Counted from the stretch's first letter, positions 1 to 10,362 are shown. The stretch is DNA of 44,930 nt from Bacteroidales bacterium (GCA_021157585.1 JAGGWH010000160.1:1-44930); one strand, 5' to 3'. Notes: generated by a model not told the origin, from the letters alone. Numbers and translations: made by a program.

Positions 1-1
1 C

Positions 2-325
2 TGTTCTGGTGTGAGTCGGATAAAAGGAGTTCATCGGTTAATTCATAAAGAAAGCAATAGGGCAGAAGCGATTTATGAAATGCTGAAGAAATTAGGTTTA
101 AAAGTTGAATTTGAAGGAGATGAAATGCTTATTGAAGGAGGAAAAGTAAGGGGCGGAACTGTTTCTTCATTTCACGATCATAGGATGGCGATGATGGCTG
201 CTTTGTTAGGCTTAACGGCAAAAGATGCGATACAAATAACAGAAGCTGAAAGTATCAATAAATCCTATCCTCAGTTTTATGAGGATATGCAGAGCATTGG
301 GCTTCAAATTAAGACAATTACATAA
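2..325 (+). CDS. aroA: 3-phosphoshikimate 1-carboxyvinyltransferase (EPSP synthase), C-terminal fragment
   Basis: This is the last ~107 residues of EPSP synthase; the gene starts before the window. The enzyme joins shikimate-3-phosphate and PEP in the sixth step of the cytosolic shikimate pathway. Visible family landmarks are a KESNRA motif (family KESDRA-type, substrate binding), DHRMAMM (family DHRxAM), and KSYPQFYEDM near the C-terminus (family KSYPxF). The reading frame is open to the left edge, so the in-frame GTG at 11 is not a real start. Three other shikimate genes (aroD, aroE, aroC) lie ~30 kb away on the same strand, so this pathway is split into at least two loci. Identification is secure; only the length is unknown. 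Confidence 0.95.
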   Translation, partial: CSGVSRIKGVHRLIHKESNRAEAIYEMLKKLGLKVEFEGDEMLIEGGKVRGGTVSSFHDHRMAMMAALLGLTAKDAIQITEAESINKSYPQFYEDMQSIGLQIKTIT

Positions 326-367
326 AAATATCAATGCCGAATTTTGTTGTTGTTTTTTAAGCCTTAG

Positions 368-427
368 CTTTGTGTCTCCGTGACTCTGTGGTTATTTGTT
401 TTACCACGAAGGCACAAAGACACAGAG
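368..427. repeat. Imperfect 25-nt inverted repeat between aroA and uvrA
   Basis: Two 25-nt arms (368-392 and 403-427) are inverted copies matching at 19 of 25 positions, separated by a 10-nt AT-rich loop. The right arm contains GAAGGCACAAAGACACAGAG. The hairpin lies between the convergent 3' ends of aroA and uvrA, so it could act as a bidirectional terminator. From memory, CACAAAGACACAGAG-like strings recur between genes in many Bacteroidota, which would make this a dispersed repeat. A related half-site (CACAAAGAGCACAAAG) occurs at 27237-27252 just before hydF. Confidence 0.6.
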
Positions 428-448
428 AATGTTTAAAGTGAACCTAGA

Positions 449-3307
449 TTATTCACTTTTACATTTATCCAAAACGTCTTTCAGAAATTCAGAAGTAAAG
501 CCTTTGTTCGATTGGCAAACTTCTTCAGGTGTTCCACTGGCTAAAATCATTCCGCCACCAGCACCACCTTCTGGACCGAGATCAATAATATGATCGGCTG
601 TTTTTATTACCTCCATATTGTGTTCAATTACAATAATGGTATTGCCTTTATGCATCAGTTTATTCAATACATCCAATAATACTTTTACATCTTCAAAATG
701 GAGTCCAGTGGTAGGTTCATCAAGAATATACAGCGTATTTCCAGTTGATTTTTTTGAAAGTTCAGCCGCTAGTTTTACTCTTTGTGCTTCGCCACCCGAT
801 AGAGTTGTAGATTGTTGTCCAAGTGTAATATAACCTAGTCCAACTTCTTGCAATGTTTTAATTTTACGAATGATAAATGGAATGTTCTCAAAAAATTCTA
901 CGGCTTGATTGATGGTCATATTTAGCACATCATTTATTGATTTTCCTTTGTAACGAACTTCCAGAGTTTCTCGGTTGTATCGTTTCCCTTGACATTCTTC
1001 GCATTCTACCGAAACATCGGGTAAAAAATTCATTTCAATAACCCGAATACCGCCACCTCTGCAACTTTCGCAACGTCCTCCCTTAACATTAAAACTAAAC
1101 CGACCAGCTTGATACCCTCTTATTTTGGCTTCGGGTAAGTCGCTATATAATTTCCGTATATCATCAAATACTTTTGTATAAGTAGCAGGATTAGAGCGTG
1201 GTGTCCTGCCGATTGGTGATTGATCGATTTCTATAATCTTATCAATATGTTTTAAGCCTTCTATGCTTTTGTAAGGCAAAGGCTTTTTTACACCTTGATA
1301 AAAATATTGGTTTAAAATAGGGTAGAGGGTGCCGTTAATCAAACTCGATTTTCCACTCCCAGAAACGCCAGTAACACAAATAAATTTTCCTAATGGGATA
1401 TGTAAATTTACATTTTTCAGATTGTTTCCTGTTGCTCCTTTGAGAACTATTTCCAGATTATTTCCTTCACGGCGTTTTTGGGGAATTGGAATGCTTTTGC
1501 GTCCACTAATGTATTCGCAAGTCAGACTATTGCAATTTTTCATTTCTTCCGGACTGCCTTGTGCAACAATTTTTCCGCCATGAACACCGGCTCCGGGTCC
1601 TATATCTAAAACTTCATCGGCAGATAAAATCATTTCCTGATCGTGTTCAACAACAATTACCGAATTCCCAATATCTCGTAAATTTTGTAGCGATTTGATT
1701 AAACGTTGATTATCTCTCTGGTGTAGTCCAATACTTGGTTCGTCTAAAATATATAAAACTCCAATAAGCTGAGATCCGATTTGAGTTGCTAAGCGAATAC
1801 GTTGCGATTCGCCACCGGAGAGGGTTTTACTTGTTCTGTTGAGGCTAAGATAACCGAGTCCCACATCCAAAAGAAAGCCCAATCTGTTTTTAATTTCTCT
1901 TAAAACTTCTTTGGAAATTACTGCGTTTTTCTCGCTCTCAGGAAAGTCGAGTTTATCAATCCAATCGTAAAGACTGATAAGATCCAATTTGGCAATATCG
2001 GAAATGGATTTTCCAGCAATACGAAAATGCAGTGCTTCTGTTTTAAGACGATCGCCATTACAGGTCGGACAGTCTTTAAAATTCATAAAGCTTGAAGCCC
2101 AACGTTTAATTCCTTTAGAATTACCGTTGCTGTCTTGGTTCTGAATAAAATTGATAATGCCTTCAAAGTTCAGAGTGTATTCCGAGGTAACACCTAAATA
2201 TTCCTTTTTTACGCGAATAGTTTCGCTAGAACCGTATAAAATGGTTTGTATCGCTGCATCGGGAAGCTCTTCAATAGCAGAATCTAAGGTGAAATTATAT
2301 TTCTCTCCAATGGCTTGCAATTGATTAAAAATCCAATTGTTCTTGTATTTCCCCATTGGAGCAATACCACCTTTACGGATACTTATTTTTTTGTCTGGAA
2401 ATATTTTGTTGATATCAATTTCCGAAATTGTTCCTAAGCCATTACAGCTTGGGCAGGCACCGTAAGGCGAGTTGAATGAAAATGTATTAGGTTCGGGTAA
2501 AGCGTAGGCAATACCACTCGTTGGACACATCAATTGCTTGCTAAAGAAGTGTGTTTCATTGCTTTCAATATCCAATACAGATAAACTTCCTTTTCCGTGT
2601 TTTAAAGTTGTTTCGATAGATTTTGCTATCCGCTCTTCGTATTTTTCTTCAACTTTTAGTTTATCGACTACAATTTCAATATCGTGAACTTTATACCTAT
2701 CGAGTTGCATACCACGATACACATCTTCAATCTTTCCATCTATACGAGCTGTTATAAATCCTAGTCGAGCAATTTGATCAAAAAGTTCGCGATAATGCCC
2801 TTTTCTTCCACTTACAACGGGAGCCAAAAGCATTATTTTTCGATTGGCAAATTTGTTATAGATAAGCTCCAGAATTTGCTTTTCGGTGTACTGCACCATC
2901 GCTTCTCCAGTGTTGTATGAATAGGCAGTAGCGGTTCGAGCATAAAGTAGCCGTAAGAAATCATAAATTTCAGTTACCGTTCCCACTGTTGAACGCGGGT
3001 TTTTGTTGGTTGTTTTTTGTTCGATAGAAATTACGGGACTCAGCCCTTTTATTTCATCCACATCAGGCCGTTCAAGGTTTCCGATAAACTGACGGGCGTA
3101 TGCCGAAAAGGTTTCCATATAGCGGCGCTGACCTTCGGCATAAATGGTATCAAAAGCTAATGAAGATTTTCCGCTTCCGCTTAAGCCCGTGATAACCACC
3201 AATTTATTGCGTGGAATCTTAACGTTCATATTCTGGAGATTATGAACTCTTGCTCCGTAGATTTCAATAAAATCTTCTTGAGTACTTGTCGTATTATTCT
3301 CTTCCAC
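449..3307 (-). CDS. uvrA: Excinuclease ABC subunit UvrA
   Basis: This is the damage-recognition ATPase of nucleotide excision repair; as a dimer it loads UvrB at lesions. At 952 aa it has the usual length. The first Walker A is GLSGSGKS (residues 41-48) and the second, GVSGSGKS, lies near residue 640. Two ABC signatures (LSGGESQR and LSGGEAQR) and two DEP Walker B motifs are present, as are CxxC zinc modules (CPSCNG, CPTCNG, CESCRGG/CEECQG). All expected domains are intact. The start MEENNTT places the first conserved strand at the normal distance from the N-terminus. The gene is monocistronic and divergent from yidC. A CACCTTTGC string on its strand (3341-3349) is a one-base variant of the -7 element. 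Confidence 0.98.
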   Translation of the reverse strand: MEENNTTSTQEDFIEIYGARVHNLQNMNVKIPRNKLVVITGLSGSGKSSLAFDTIYAEGQRRYMETFSAYARQFIGNLERPDVDEIKGLSPVISIEQKTTNKNPRSTVGTVTEIYDFLRLLYARTATAYSYNTGEAMVQYTEKQILELIYNKFANRKIMLLAPVVSGRKGHYRELFDQIARLGFITARIDGKIEDVYRGMQLDRYKVHDIEIVVDKLKVEEKYEERIAKSIETTLKHGKGSLSVLDIESNETHFFSKQLMCPTSGIAYALPEPNTFSFNSPYGACPSCNGLGTISEIDINKIFPDKKISIRKGGIAPMGKYKNNWIFNQLQAIGEKYNFTLDSAIEELPDAAIQTILYGSSETIRVKKEYLGVTSEYTLNFEGIINFIQNQDSNGNSKGIKRWASSFMNFKDCPTCNGDRLKTEALHFRIAGKSISDIAKLDLISLYDWIDKLDFPESEKNAVISKEVLREIKNRLGFLLDVGLGYLSLNRTSKTLSGGESQRIRLATQIGSQLIGVLYILDEPSIGLHQRDNQRLIKSLQNLRDIGNSVIVVEHDQEMILSADEVLDIGPGAGVHGGKIVAQGSPEEMKNCNSLTCEYISGRKSIPIPQKRREGNNLEIVLKGATGNNLKNVNLHIPLGKFICVTGVSGSGKSSLINGTLYPILNQYFYQGVKKPLPYKSIEGLKHIDKIIEIDQSPIGRTPRSNPATYTKVFDDIRKLYSDLPEAKIRGYQAGRFSFNVKGGRCESCRGGGIRVIEMNFLPDVSVECEECQGKRYNRETLEVRYKGKSINDVLNMTINQAVEFFENIPFIIRKIKTLQEVGLGYITLGQQSTTLSGGEAQRVKLAAELSKKSTGNTLYILDEPTTGLHFEDVKVLLDVLNKLMHKGNTIIVIEHNMEVIKTADHIIDLGPEGGAGGGMILASGTPEEVCQSNKGFTSEFLKDVLDKCKSE

Positions 3308-3452
3308 TTCTTAATCCATCAAACCGTAAAAAATTAATCTGCAAAGGTGCGAAAAATATAAGTTAAAAGTAAGAGGTGTTTGAAAAGAAAACTTGAAAAG
3401 AGCAAAGTTGTTGTTTTTTCTTTTAAGTACTCACATTTAGAACTATTTCTAT

Positions 3453-3460
3453 TACCTTTG
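3453..3460 (+). promoter_or_regulatory. -7 promoter element for yidC
   Basis: TACCTTTG followed by C matches the Bacteroidota -7 consensus TAnnTTTG and ends 23 nt before the yidC ATG, so the leader would be about 17 nt. No TTG stands 19-21 nt upstream, so only half of the promoter is recognisable. Confidence 0.5.
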
Positions 3461-3483
3461 CCATCACAAAAATTTAAAGATTT

Positions 3484-5424
3484 ATGGATCGGAATACAAT
3501 AACGGGAATAGCACTTATTATAGTGATTTTTGTTTTCTTTAGTTGGTGGAATGCACCTACTGAAGAAGAAAAAGCCAAAATGCTACATGAGCGTGATTCA
3601 ATTGCTCAAGTAATTAAGGAGCAACGTGCTACCGACTCTCTTCGGAATGTTGTACAAGCAAAGTTGACAAGTCTTAAGACAGATAATGTTGAATCTTCTA
3701 AGGTTTATACTGAAGAAGTTACTGCTATTGATGAGCAATCAATAAAAGATAAATTTGGTGTTTTTGCAAACTCTTCAGTAGGAGAAGAAAAACTTATTAC
3801 TGTTGAAAGTGATGTGCTAAAATTAAAGTTTAGCAATAAGGGAGCTAGGATATATAGCGCAGAATTAAAGAATTTTCAGACTAATGATTCTATGCCTCTA
3901 ATCCTTTTTCAAGGAGATACGGCTCGTTTTGGATTTGTTTTTAATGCTGCTAATCGTTTAATAAATACACAAGATCATTACTATAAAGTATTTATAAACG
4001 GAAGAGAGTCTGATGCTCAGAATAATATATCTATAAGTGACCAAGATAGTATTAATATAGCATACCGTCTTTATAGTGACTTAGAGTCAGGCTTTAATCC
4101 TAATCAATATATTGAATTTACTTATAGCTTAAAGGCAGATTCTTATATGTTCGATTTTGATATTAGCTTTGTAGGTCTTGAAAATATTATTGATAATCGA
4201 TCATCTTTTATCGAGTTTAACTGGTTAGAAAACCTAAGAACTCAGGAGCAGATTGTGGATAGATACAATGGTTCGGGTATTTATTATAAGTATATTAATA
4301 ATGATATTGATAATCTTTCTGAGAATAAAGATGAGGAAGAATCTTTAAAAGGAAAATTATCTTGGGTTTCATTCAAACAACGCTTCTTTACTTCAACACT
4401 TATAGCAGATGACTATTTTGTAGGAGCCAATATTGAGCAAGTTCATGGCTTATCAAAGGATCCTAAATATCAGATTACAATGTCGACAGATATAGGTTTG
4501 CCTGTTGATAACATGAGAAATTATACTATTGGGATGCGAATGTATTTGGGTCCAAATGAATTTAAGCGTTTGAAATCTTTTGATTTGGATTTAGAGCGTC
4601 AGATTCCTATTGGTTGGGGATTCTTCCTTTTGGCTTGGATTAACGAATATATAGTAATTAATGTTTTTAATTTCTTAGGTGGAATGGGTTGGAATTACGG
4701 AATTGTAATTTTGGTTCTAACCGTTTTATTAAAATTATTTCTATTTCCAATTGCATATAAAACATATCAGTCGAGTGCAAAAATGCGAGTATTAAAGCCT
4801 GAGATTGACGAAATAAACGAAAAATTTAAGAATAAAGATGCGGCTAAAAAGCAGCAAGCCACTATGGATTTATACCGAAAAGCCGGTGTAAACCCAATGG
4901 CAGGTTGTATTCCTATGCTTCTGCAAATGCCTATTTTATTTGCAATGTTCCGTTTTTTCCCTTCCTCTATTGAGCTTAGACAAAAAGCATTTCTTTGGGC
5001 ACACGATTTATCTACTTACGATTCGATATGGCAATTTCCTAATGGTTTTGAAATCCCATTTTATGGCGATCATGTAAGTTTATTTACTCTGTTAATGACG
5101 GTTTCTACCATTATGTATACCAAGATAAATAATGATATGATGGGTAGCGGTTCTCAGCAGATGCCGGGAATGAAAACAATGATGTATCTGATGCCTATTA
5201 TGTTTCTTGGTATTTTTAACAATTATGCCGCCGGATTAAGTTATTATTACTTTTTAGCAAATGTTATTACTTTCGGACAGATGTTTTTTATTCGTAGATC
5301 AATTAATGAGGAAAAGATTCATGCTCAGATTGAAGCAAATAAAAAGAAACCGGCAAAGAAAAAGTCTGGTTTCCAGAAACGTTTAGAGGAAATGCAAAAG
5401 CAACAACAAGGAAAGAAGAAATAA
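3484..5424 (+). CDS. yidC: Membrane protein insertase YidC
   Basis: YidC inserts and folds inner-membrane proteins, alone or with SecYEG. The 646-aa product has an N-terminal membrane anchor (about residues 6-24), then a large extracytoplasmic P1 beta domain (about 90-360). The conserved five-helix insertase core follows, starting near GWGFFLLAWIN and containing MAGCIPMLLQMPILFAMFRF. It ends in a Lys/Gln-rich cytoplasmic tail, as in YidC proteins that contact ribosomes. Length and layout are those of Gram-negative YidC. It is transcribed alone from the -7 element just upstream and is followed by a strong terminator. Confidence 0.97.
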   Translation: MDRNTITGIALIIVIFVFFSWWNAPTEEEKAKMLHERDSIAQVIKEQRATDSLRNVVQAKLTSLKTDNVESSKVYTEEVTAIDEQSIKDKFGVFANSSVGEEKLITVESDVLKLKFSNKGARIYSAELKNFQTNDSMPLILFQGDTARFGFVFNAANRLINTQDHYYKVFINGRESDAQNNISISDQDSINIAYRLYSDLESGFNPNQYIEFTYSLKADSYMFDFDISFVGLENIIDNRSSFIEFNWLENLRTQEQIVDRYNGSGIYYKYINNDIDNLSENKDEEESLKGKLSWVSFKQRFFTSTLIADDYFVGANIEQVHGLSKDPKYQITMSTDIGLPVDNMRNYTIGMRMYLGPNEFKRLKSFDLDLERQIPIGWGFFLLAWINEYIVINVFNFLGGMGWNYGIVILVLTVLLKLFLFPIAYKTYQSSAKMRVLKPEIDEINEKFKNKDAAKKQQATMDLYRKAGVNPMAGCIPMLLQMPILFAMFRFFPSSIELRQKAFLWAHDLSTYDSIWQFPNGFEIPFYGDHVSLFTLLMTVSTIMYTKINNDMMGSGSQQMPGMKTMMYLMPIMFLGIFNNYAAGLSYYYFLANVITFGQMFFIRRSINEEKIHAQIEANKKKPAKKKSGFQKRLEEMQKQQQGKKK

Positions 5425-5482
5425 TATTTCTACTGTGTTCAATGTTGATGCTCAGTAAAAAATAGATTTATAAGATTAAACT

Positions 5483-5516
5483 AAGGCTCGGTTGAATTTC
5501 AATCGAGCCTTTTTAG
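5483..5516 (+). terminator. Rho-independent terminator after yidC
   Basis: A near-perfect hairpin (AAGGCTCGGTTGAA pairing with TTCAATCGAGCCTT, one G-U) is followed by a T run. It sits 59 nt after the yidC stop, between convergent genes. Confidence 0.85.
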
Positions 5517-5551
5517 GATATGTGGAAATAGTATTGAAAAAAATGTTAGAA

Positions 5552-6247
5552 TTATAATATTTTTAGAATCTCAAGCAAGCTATTCACTTCGTGAAGTGGT
5601 TTTTCCGTATGTGGCTTTTTTTCAAAGTTGACATAGATTTGATCTAAACCAACATTTTTGGCTCCTAAAATATCGGCTTCCAAATCGTCACCTATCATCA
5701 GGGTTTCTTCCTTTTTAGCTCCTGTTTTTTCTAATGTGTATTGAAATATTTTAGGATCTGGTTTTTGTGCTCCAGCCATTTCGGATGTGATAATGGTGCT
5801 AATATACGGTGCTAATCCGGAATTCTCTACTTTGATAAATTGGACTTCAGAAAATCCATTAGTAAGAATGTGTAATTTATATTTTTTGCTCAATTTGGCG
5901 ATTACTTCAACAGCATTGGGGTAGAGTTTTGTTTTGGTTGGACTGATTCTGATATATTCGGAAGCTATAGCTTTTGCCAAATTAAGATCGTTAATTCCAA
6001 AGTTTTTTAAACTGCCATTAAAACGCTCGACACTTAAAAAATCTTTTTCTATTTTCCCTTTTCGGTATTTTTGCCAAAGGGAATGGTTATATGCTTTATA
6101 GTAGGTTAAAAAACAATCGAAACTATTTATTCCTTTTTCCTGTAGATGATTGGCATCAAAAATTTCTTTGAGAGTGATAATAGCATTGGAGTCGAAATCC
6201 CATAATGTTCTGTCAAGATCGATAAAAAGGTGTTTATATTTAGTCAT
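5552..6247 (-). CDS. HAD hydrolase, YjjG-type pyrimidine 5'-nucleotidase
   Basis: This is a 231-aa HAD-superfamily phosphatase of the YjjG type, whose characterised members dephosphorylate (often non-canonical) pyrimidine nucleoside monophosphates. Motif I is DLDRTLWD with D10 as nucleophile and D12 as acid/base. Motif II is the ILTNG segment. The motif III lysine is in AGAQKPDP, and motif IV is GDDLEADI. The large cap insert after motif I is helical, as in this subfamily. The N-terminal sequence DLDRTLWDFDSN resembles YjjG more than phosphoglycolate phosphatase, but the substrate cannot be fixed from sequence. It is preceded by a 174-nt AT-rich gap after rpe and probably has its own promoter. 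Confidence 0.85.
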   Translation of the reverse strand: MTKYKHLFIDLDRTLWDFDSNAIITLKEIFDANHLQEKGINSFDCFLTYYKAYNHSLWQKYRKGKIEKDFLSVERFNGSLKNFGINDLNLAKAIASEYIRISPTKTKLYPNAVEVIAKLSKKYKLHILTNGFSEVQFIKVENSGLAPYISTIITSEMAGAQKPDPKIFQYTLEKTGAKKEETLMIGDDLEADILGAKNVGLDQIYVNFEKKPHTEKPLHEVNSLLEILKIL

Positions 6248-6421
6248 TAGTTTCTAGTTTTTCTTTGTGTATCCTTTTGTTTCTCCTTGCTTAGTACATT
6301 TAGAATAGAATTTGATTATTAATAACTAAAAGGTTTTCACAAAGTATATTACTAAGATTTGCATTATTTGTTTTTACGATATTATGAAATAAAGGCTGTT
6401 TTATTCTTTTTAATAGTAAGA

Positions 6422-7072
6422 CTAAATGTTTTTAGCATTTTTAATTAGAGCAATTGCTTCGGTTGGATTTTTGGCTGAAAATACGGCATTTCCGGCTACT
6501 AATATATCAGCACCAGCCTGATAAAGAGCTTTAGCATTGTCTGTATTTATTCCACCATCCACCTGAATAAGTGCTTCCGATCTACTTTTGTTGATTAGTT
6601 TTTTGAGTTGTTTGGTTTTTTTATAGCTGCGTTCAATGAATTTTTGTCCGCCATAACCCGGATTAACTGACATCAATAAAACATAATCTAAGTCTTCAAT
6701 AATATCTTCTAAAAGAGAGACTGAGGTGTGAGGATTAAGTACAACACCTGCTTTAACACCTAACTTTTTCAGTAGTTGTACGGAGCGATGAAGGTGAGTA
6801 GATGCTTCTATATGAAAACTAATATAATCGGCACCGGCTTTAGCAAAAGCTTCAAAATAATTTTCGGGTTTAACAATCATTAAATGTACATCCAATGGTT
6901 TGTTGCTAAGCTTTTTTACCGCAGAAACAATTGGTAAGCCAAAAGAAATATTAGGGACAAAAACGCCATCCATAACATCTAAATGAAGCCAATCCGCTTC
7001 ACTATTATTGAGCATCTTAATATCTTTTTCCAGATTGGCAAAATTGGCTGAAAGTAGGGAAGGTGCTATCAT
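6422..7072 (-). CDS. rpe: Ribulose-phosphate 3-epimerase
   Basis: This enzyme interconverts D-ribulose-5-phosphate and D-xylulose-5-phosphate in the pentose phosphate pathway. The 216-aa TIM barrel is of normal length. Family motifs are IAPSLLSANFANL at the N-terminus, HLDVMDGVFVPN (metal ligands H30 and D32), VHLMIVKPE, SFHIEA, VNPGYGGQKFI and the phosphate/catalytic loop QVDGGIN. It lies downstream of the sigma-factor gene on the same strand, but a hairpin at 7118-7149 separates them, so co-transcription would need readthrough. Confidence 0.97.
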   Translation of the reverse strand: MIAPSLLSANFANLEKDIKMLNNSEADWLHLDVMDGVFVPNISFGLPIVSAVKKLSNKPLDVHLMIVKPENYFEAFAKAGADYISFHIEASTHLHRSVQLLKKLGVKAGVVLNPHTSVSLLEDIIEDLDYVLLMSVNPGYGGQKFIERSYKKTKQLKKLINKSRSEALIQVDGGINTDNAKALYQAGADILVAGNAVFSAKNPTEAIALIKNAKNI

Positions 7073-7117
7073 TGTTTTTGTTTTAGAGTGTAAAGATATT
7101 CAAATATTACGGTAAAT

Positions 7118-7149
7118 AAAAAAGGGTAGCCAATTGACCACCCTTTTTA
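7118..7149 (-). terminator. Rho-independent terminator after the sigma factor gene
   Basis: On the minus strand an AAAAAGGGT arm pairs with ACCCTTTTT around an internal stem with two mismatches, ending in a T run. It begins 3 nt after the sigma-factor stop codon and separates that gene from rpe. Confidence 0.75.
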
Positions 7150-7151
7150 TA

Positions 7152-8015
7152 TTATCCCAGATAGGTTTTTAATATTTTGCTTCGCGAAGTATGCTTGAGT
7201 CGGCGAATGGCTTTTTCTTTAATTTGGCGAACACGTTCGCGAGTTAAATCAAATTTTTCACCAATTTCTTCTAAGGTCATTGGGTGACTATTCCCTAAAC
7301 CAAAGTAGAAACGAACAACGTCGGCTTCGCGAGGAGTGAGAGTAGAAACAGCTCTGTCGATTTCTTTTCGTAAAGAATCGTATAATAATTCCGTTTCCGG
7401 AGTTATGTTTTCATCATTACGTAAAACGTCGTAGAGGTTGTTATCTTCATCCTGAATTAGTGGAGCATCCATAGAAACATGGCGCCCCGTATTTTTCTGC
7501 GATTCTTTTACTTCAGCAAGTGTAATTTCAAGATAATTTGCAATTTCTTCAGGTTTAGGCTCACGCTCTAACTCTTGCTCTAAAGCAGCATAAGCTTTGT
7601 TAATCTTGTTTATAGATCCAATTTTATTTAATGGTAAACGAACAATTCTTGATTGCTCTGCTAATGCTTGTAGGATTGATTGACGAATCCACCAAACCGC
7701 ATAAGAAATAAATTTAAATCCCCTTGTTTCATCAAAACGTTGTGCGGCTTTTATAAGCCCCATATTTCCTTCGTTAATCAAATCGGGCAAACTAAGTCCC
7801 TGATTTTGATATTGTTTTGAAACAGATACTACAAAACGGAGATTGGCTTTTGTCAATTTTTCCAAAGCAAGTTTATCCCCTTGCTTAATTTTTTTTGCCA
7901 ACTCAACTTCCTCATCAGCAGTAATTAAATCAACTTTTCCAATTTCTTGAAGATATTTATCCAGAGATGCTGTTTCGCGATTTGTAACCTGTTTAGTAAT
8001 TTTCAGTTGCCTCAT
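7152..8015 (-). CDS. rpoD: Primary RNA polymerase sigma factor (Bacteroidota RpoD/SigA type)
   Basis: This is the housekeeping sigma-70 of RNA polymerase. Its 287 aa are typical of the Bacteroidota primary sigma (sigma-ABfr type), which lacks region 1.1 and the large non-conserved insert of E. coli RpoD. Region 1.2 is at about 17-45 ([16 protein letters not shown]). Region 2 includes [18 protein letters not shown] and the -10 recognition helix around [13 protein letters not shown]. Region 3 follows. Region 4 ends with the [23 protein letters not shown]. Its divergent promoter preference matches the TAnnTTTG motifs seen across this window. It lies 60 nt downstream of pnp with no obvious terminator between, so pnp transcripts may run into it. 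Confidence 0.96.
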   Translation of the reverse strand: MRQLKITKQVTNRETASLDKYLQEIGKVDLITADEEVELAKKIKQGDKLALEKLTKANLRFVVSVSKQYQNQGLSLPDLINEGNMGLIKAAQRFDETRGFKFISYAVWWIRQSILQALAEQSRIVRLPLNKIGSINKINKAYAALEQELEREPKPEEIANYLEITLAEVKESQKNTGRHVSMDAPLIQDEDNNLYDVLRNDENITPETELLYDSLRKEIDRAVSTLTPREADVVRFYFGLGNSHPMTLEEIGEKFDLTRERVRQIKEKAIRRLKHTSRSKILKTYLG

Positions 8016-8075
8016 ATTCTATTTCCTCACTAATGGCTATTATACGTACAATTAATTTTCTTGTTTCAAAATATG

Positions 8076-10307
8076 TTAATTCCTATCACGATTTGAAGGT
8101 CTGCGATGATTGTCGTTGCGATTATCACGTCCGCGATTACGATCATTACGAGATCTATCTCTTGGTGGACGTTCAACATAACCTTCAGGTTTTGGTAATA
8201 AAGCTTTTCTCGATAGTTTTAATTTACCTGTTGTTGAATCAACTTCTAAAAGTTTTACTTCTATTTCTTCACCAACTTTTAAAACGTCTTCTACATTCTG
8301 AACGCGTTCCCAAGCAATTTCTGAAACATGTAATAAACCTTCTTTACCTGGCATTATCTCAACAAAAGCACCAAAAGTGGTGATTGATTTGATAAGACCT
8401 TTATAGGTTGCTCCGGCATCAGGAACGGCAGTAATATTTTTAATGCGTTCAACAGCTGCATCAAGTGCGGCTTTGTCAACGGCCATAATATCTATAACTC
8501 CTGTTTCTCCAACTTCTTCAATAACAATAGTTGAGTTAGTTGTTTTTTGAATTTCTTGAATAATTTTTCCGCCAGGACCAATAACAGCACCGATAAACTC
8601 TTTAGCTATGATCATTTGAACGATACGAGGAACGTGAGGTTTATAATCTTCGCGAGGCTCAGAAATAGTTTTCATCATTTCTCCTAAGATGTGTAAACGT
8701 CCGGCTTTTGCTTGTGCTAAAGCTTCTTCAAGAATTTTGTATGAAAGGCCGTCAACTTTAATATCCATCTGACAAGCAGTAATACCATCCTCAGTTCCGG
8801 TTACTTTAAAGTCCATATCTCCTAAATGATCCTCATCGCCTAAAATATCAGAAAGAACTGCATATTTTCCGGTTTCAGTATCGGCAATTAAACCCATAGC
8901 TATGCCAGAAACGGGTTTTTTAATTTTTACTCCGGCATCCATTAACGCAAGTGTACCTCCACAAACAGAAGCCATAGACGAGGATCCGTTTGATTCTAAG
9001 ATATCGGAAACAATACGAATGGTATAAGGAAGAACGTCTTTTCCGGGAAGAACTTCTTTTAGGGCACGCATAGCCAAGTTACCGTGACCAATTTCGCGGC
9101 GACTGGTTCCTCTTAAAAAGCGAGCTTCACCAACGGAGAAAGGAGGAAAGTTATAATGTAATAAGAAATCGTTATTGGCATCATAAACGGCACCATCAAT
9201 TCTTTGTTCATCGAGTTTAGAACCTAAAGTAACGCTGACCATTGCTTGAGTTTCACCACGTGTGAAAATTGCTGAACCATGAGCCATTGGTAAATAGCCA
9301 ACTTCTGACCAGATAGGACGTATTTGATCTAAATTACGACCGTCTAAGCGTTTACGCTCATCTAAAACGAAATTTCTAACCGCTTTTTTCTCAACATCGT
9401 GAAAATAACGATTAAACATTCCTGCTTTTGATGCTTGATCTTCTTCAGATAAAGTAGCTAAAAATTCTGCTTTTATATCGGCAAATTTCTCACTACGTTC
9501 GTGTTTTGCAGATGCGGAAGAAGCTACGGCATATAATTTGTCGTAAGTTGCTTCATAAACAGCTTTCTCTAAATCTTCGTCGTTAGATTCATGATTGTAT
9601 TCTCTTTTTGGATTTGCTTTCTCTACCATTTCTGCTAATTCCAATTGTGCTTGACATTGGATTTTAATGGCATTATGAGCAAATTTCATAGCGTCTAGCA
9701 TTTCAGCTTCAGAAATTTCTTTCATTTCACCTTCAACCATCATAATATTGTCAGCAGAAGCTGCAACCATTAAATCAATATCCGATTCTTCCAACTGTTC
9801 AGCTGTAGGGTTTAGAATAAACTCTCCATTTATACGTCCGACTTTTACTTCTGAAATAGGACCTCCGAAAGGGATATCAGATGCTGTTAATGCTGCCGAT
9901 GCTGCAAGAGCTGCAAGTGTATCCGGCATAGTTGTTTTGTCAGAAGATATTAGGCTTATAATAACTTGAGTTTCAGCATGATAATTTTCAGGAAATAAAG
10001 GACGTAATGCACGGTCAACAAGACGAGCGATTAGTATTTCATATTCTGACGGGCGAGCTTCGCGCTTGAAAAATCCACCTGGAAATTTTCCGGTAGCGAA
10101 GTATTTTTCCTGATAATCTACCGATAATGGCATAAAGTCAACATCTTCTCTAGCTTCTTTACTGGAAACTACAGTAGCCATCAGCATGGTGTTTCCTTGT
10201 TTAACGACAACGGCTCCGTCTGCTTGTTTGGCAAGTTTTCCGGTCTCTAAAGTAATTTCTGAACCATCAGCCATCGTAAACGTTTTGGTAATACCAATTT
10301 TTGACAT
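8076..10307 (-). CDS. pnp: Polyribonucleotide nucleotidyltransferase (PNPase)
   Basis: PNPase is the 3'-5' phosphorolytic exoribonuclease that turns over mRNA as a homotrimer. The 743-aa protein holds two RNase PH-like domains (about 1-220 and 315-550) joined by a helical domain. A KH domain ([18 protein letters not shown]) and an S1 domain ([20 protein letters not shown]) follow. [20 protein letters not shown] and [10 protein letters not shown] are family motifs. The last ~35 residues form a low-complexity tail of Arg, Asp and Asn, absent from E. coli PNPase and likely an RNA-binding extension. It is encoded just downstream of rpsO, the pairing also seen in E. coli, but a terminator-like hairpin lies between them. 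Confidence 0.98.
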   Translation of the reverse strand: MSKIGITKTFTMADGSEITLETGKLAKQADGAVVVKQGNTMLMATVVSSKEAREDVDFMPLSVDYQEKYFATGKFPGGFFKREARPSEYEILIARLVDRALRPLFPENYHAETQVIISLISSDKTTMPDTLAALAASAALTASDIPFGGPISEVKVGRINGEFILNPTAEQLEESDIDLMVAASADNIMMVEGEMKEISEAEMLDAMKFAHNAIKIQCQAQLELAEMVEKANPKREYNHESNDEDLEKAVYEATYDKLYAVASSASAKHERSEKFADIKAEFLATLSEEDQASKAGMFNRYFHDVEKKAVRNFVLDERKRLDGRNLDQIRPIWSEVGYLPMAHGSAIFTRGETQAMVSVTLGSKLDEQRIDGAVYDANNDFLLHYNFPPFSVGEARFLRGTSRREIGHGNLAMRALKEVLPGKDVLPYTIRIVSDILESNGSSSMASVCGGTLALMDAGVKIKKPVSGIAMGLIADTETGKYAVLSDILGDEDHLGDMDFKVTGTEDGITACQMDIKVDGLSYKILEEALAQAKAGRLHILGEMMKTISEPREDYKPHVPRIVQMIIAKEFIGAVIGPGGKIIQEIQKTTNSTIVIEEVGETGVIDIMAVDKAALDAAVERIKNITAVPDAGATYKGLIKSITTFGAFVEIMPGKEGLLHVSEIAWERVQNVEDVLKVGEEIEVKLLEVDSTTGKLKLSRKALLPKPEGYVERPPRDRSRNDRNRGRDNRNDNHRRPSNRDRN

Positions 10308-10362
10308 AATTTTTTTGTTTTAATTAGATAAACAGTAATATTTTGTGTGGTATATAAATACC

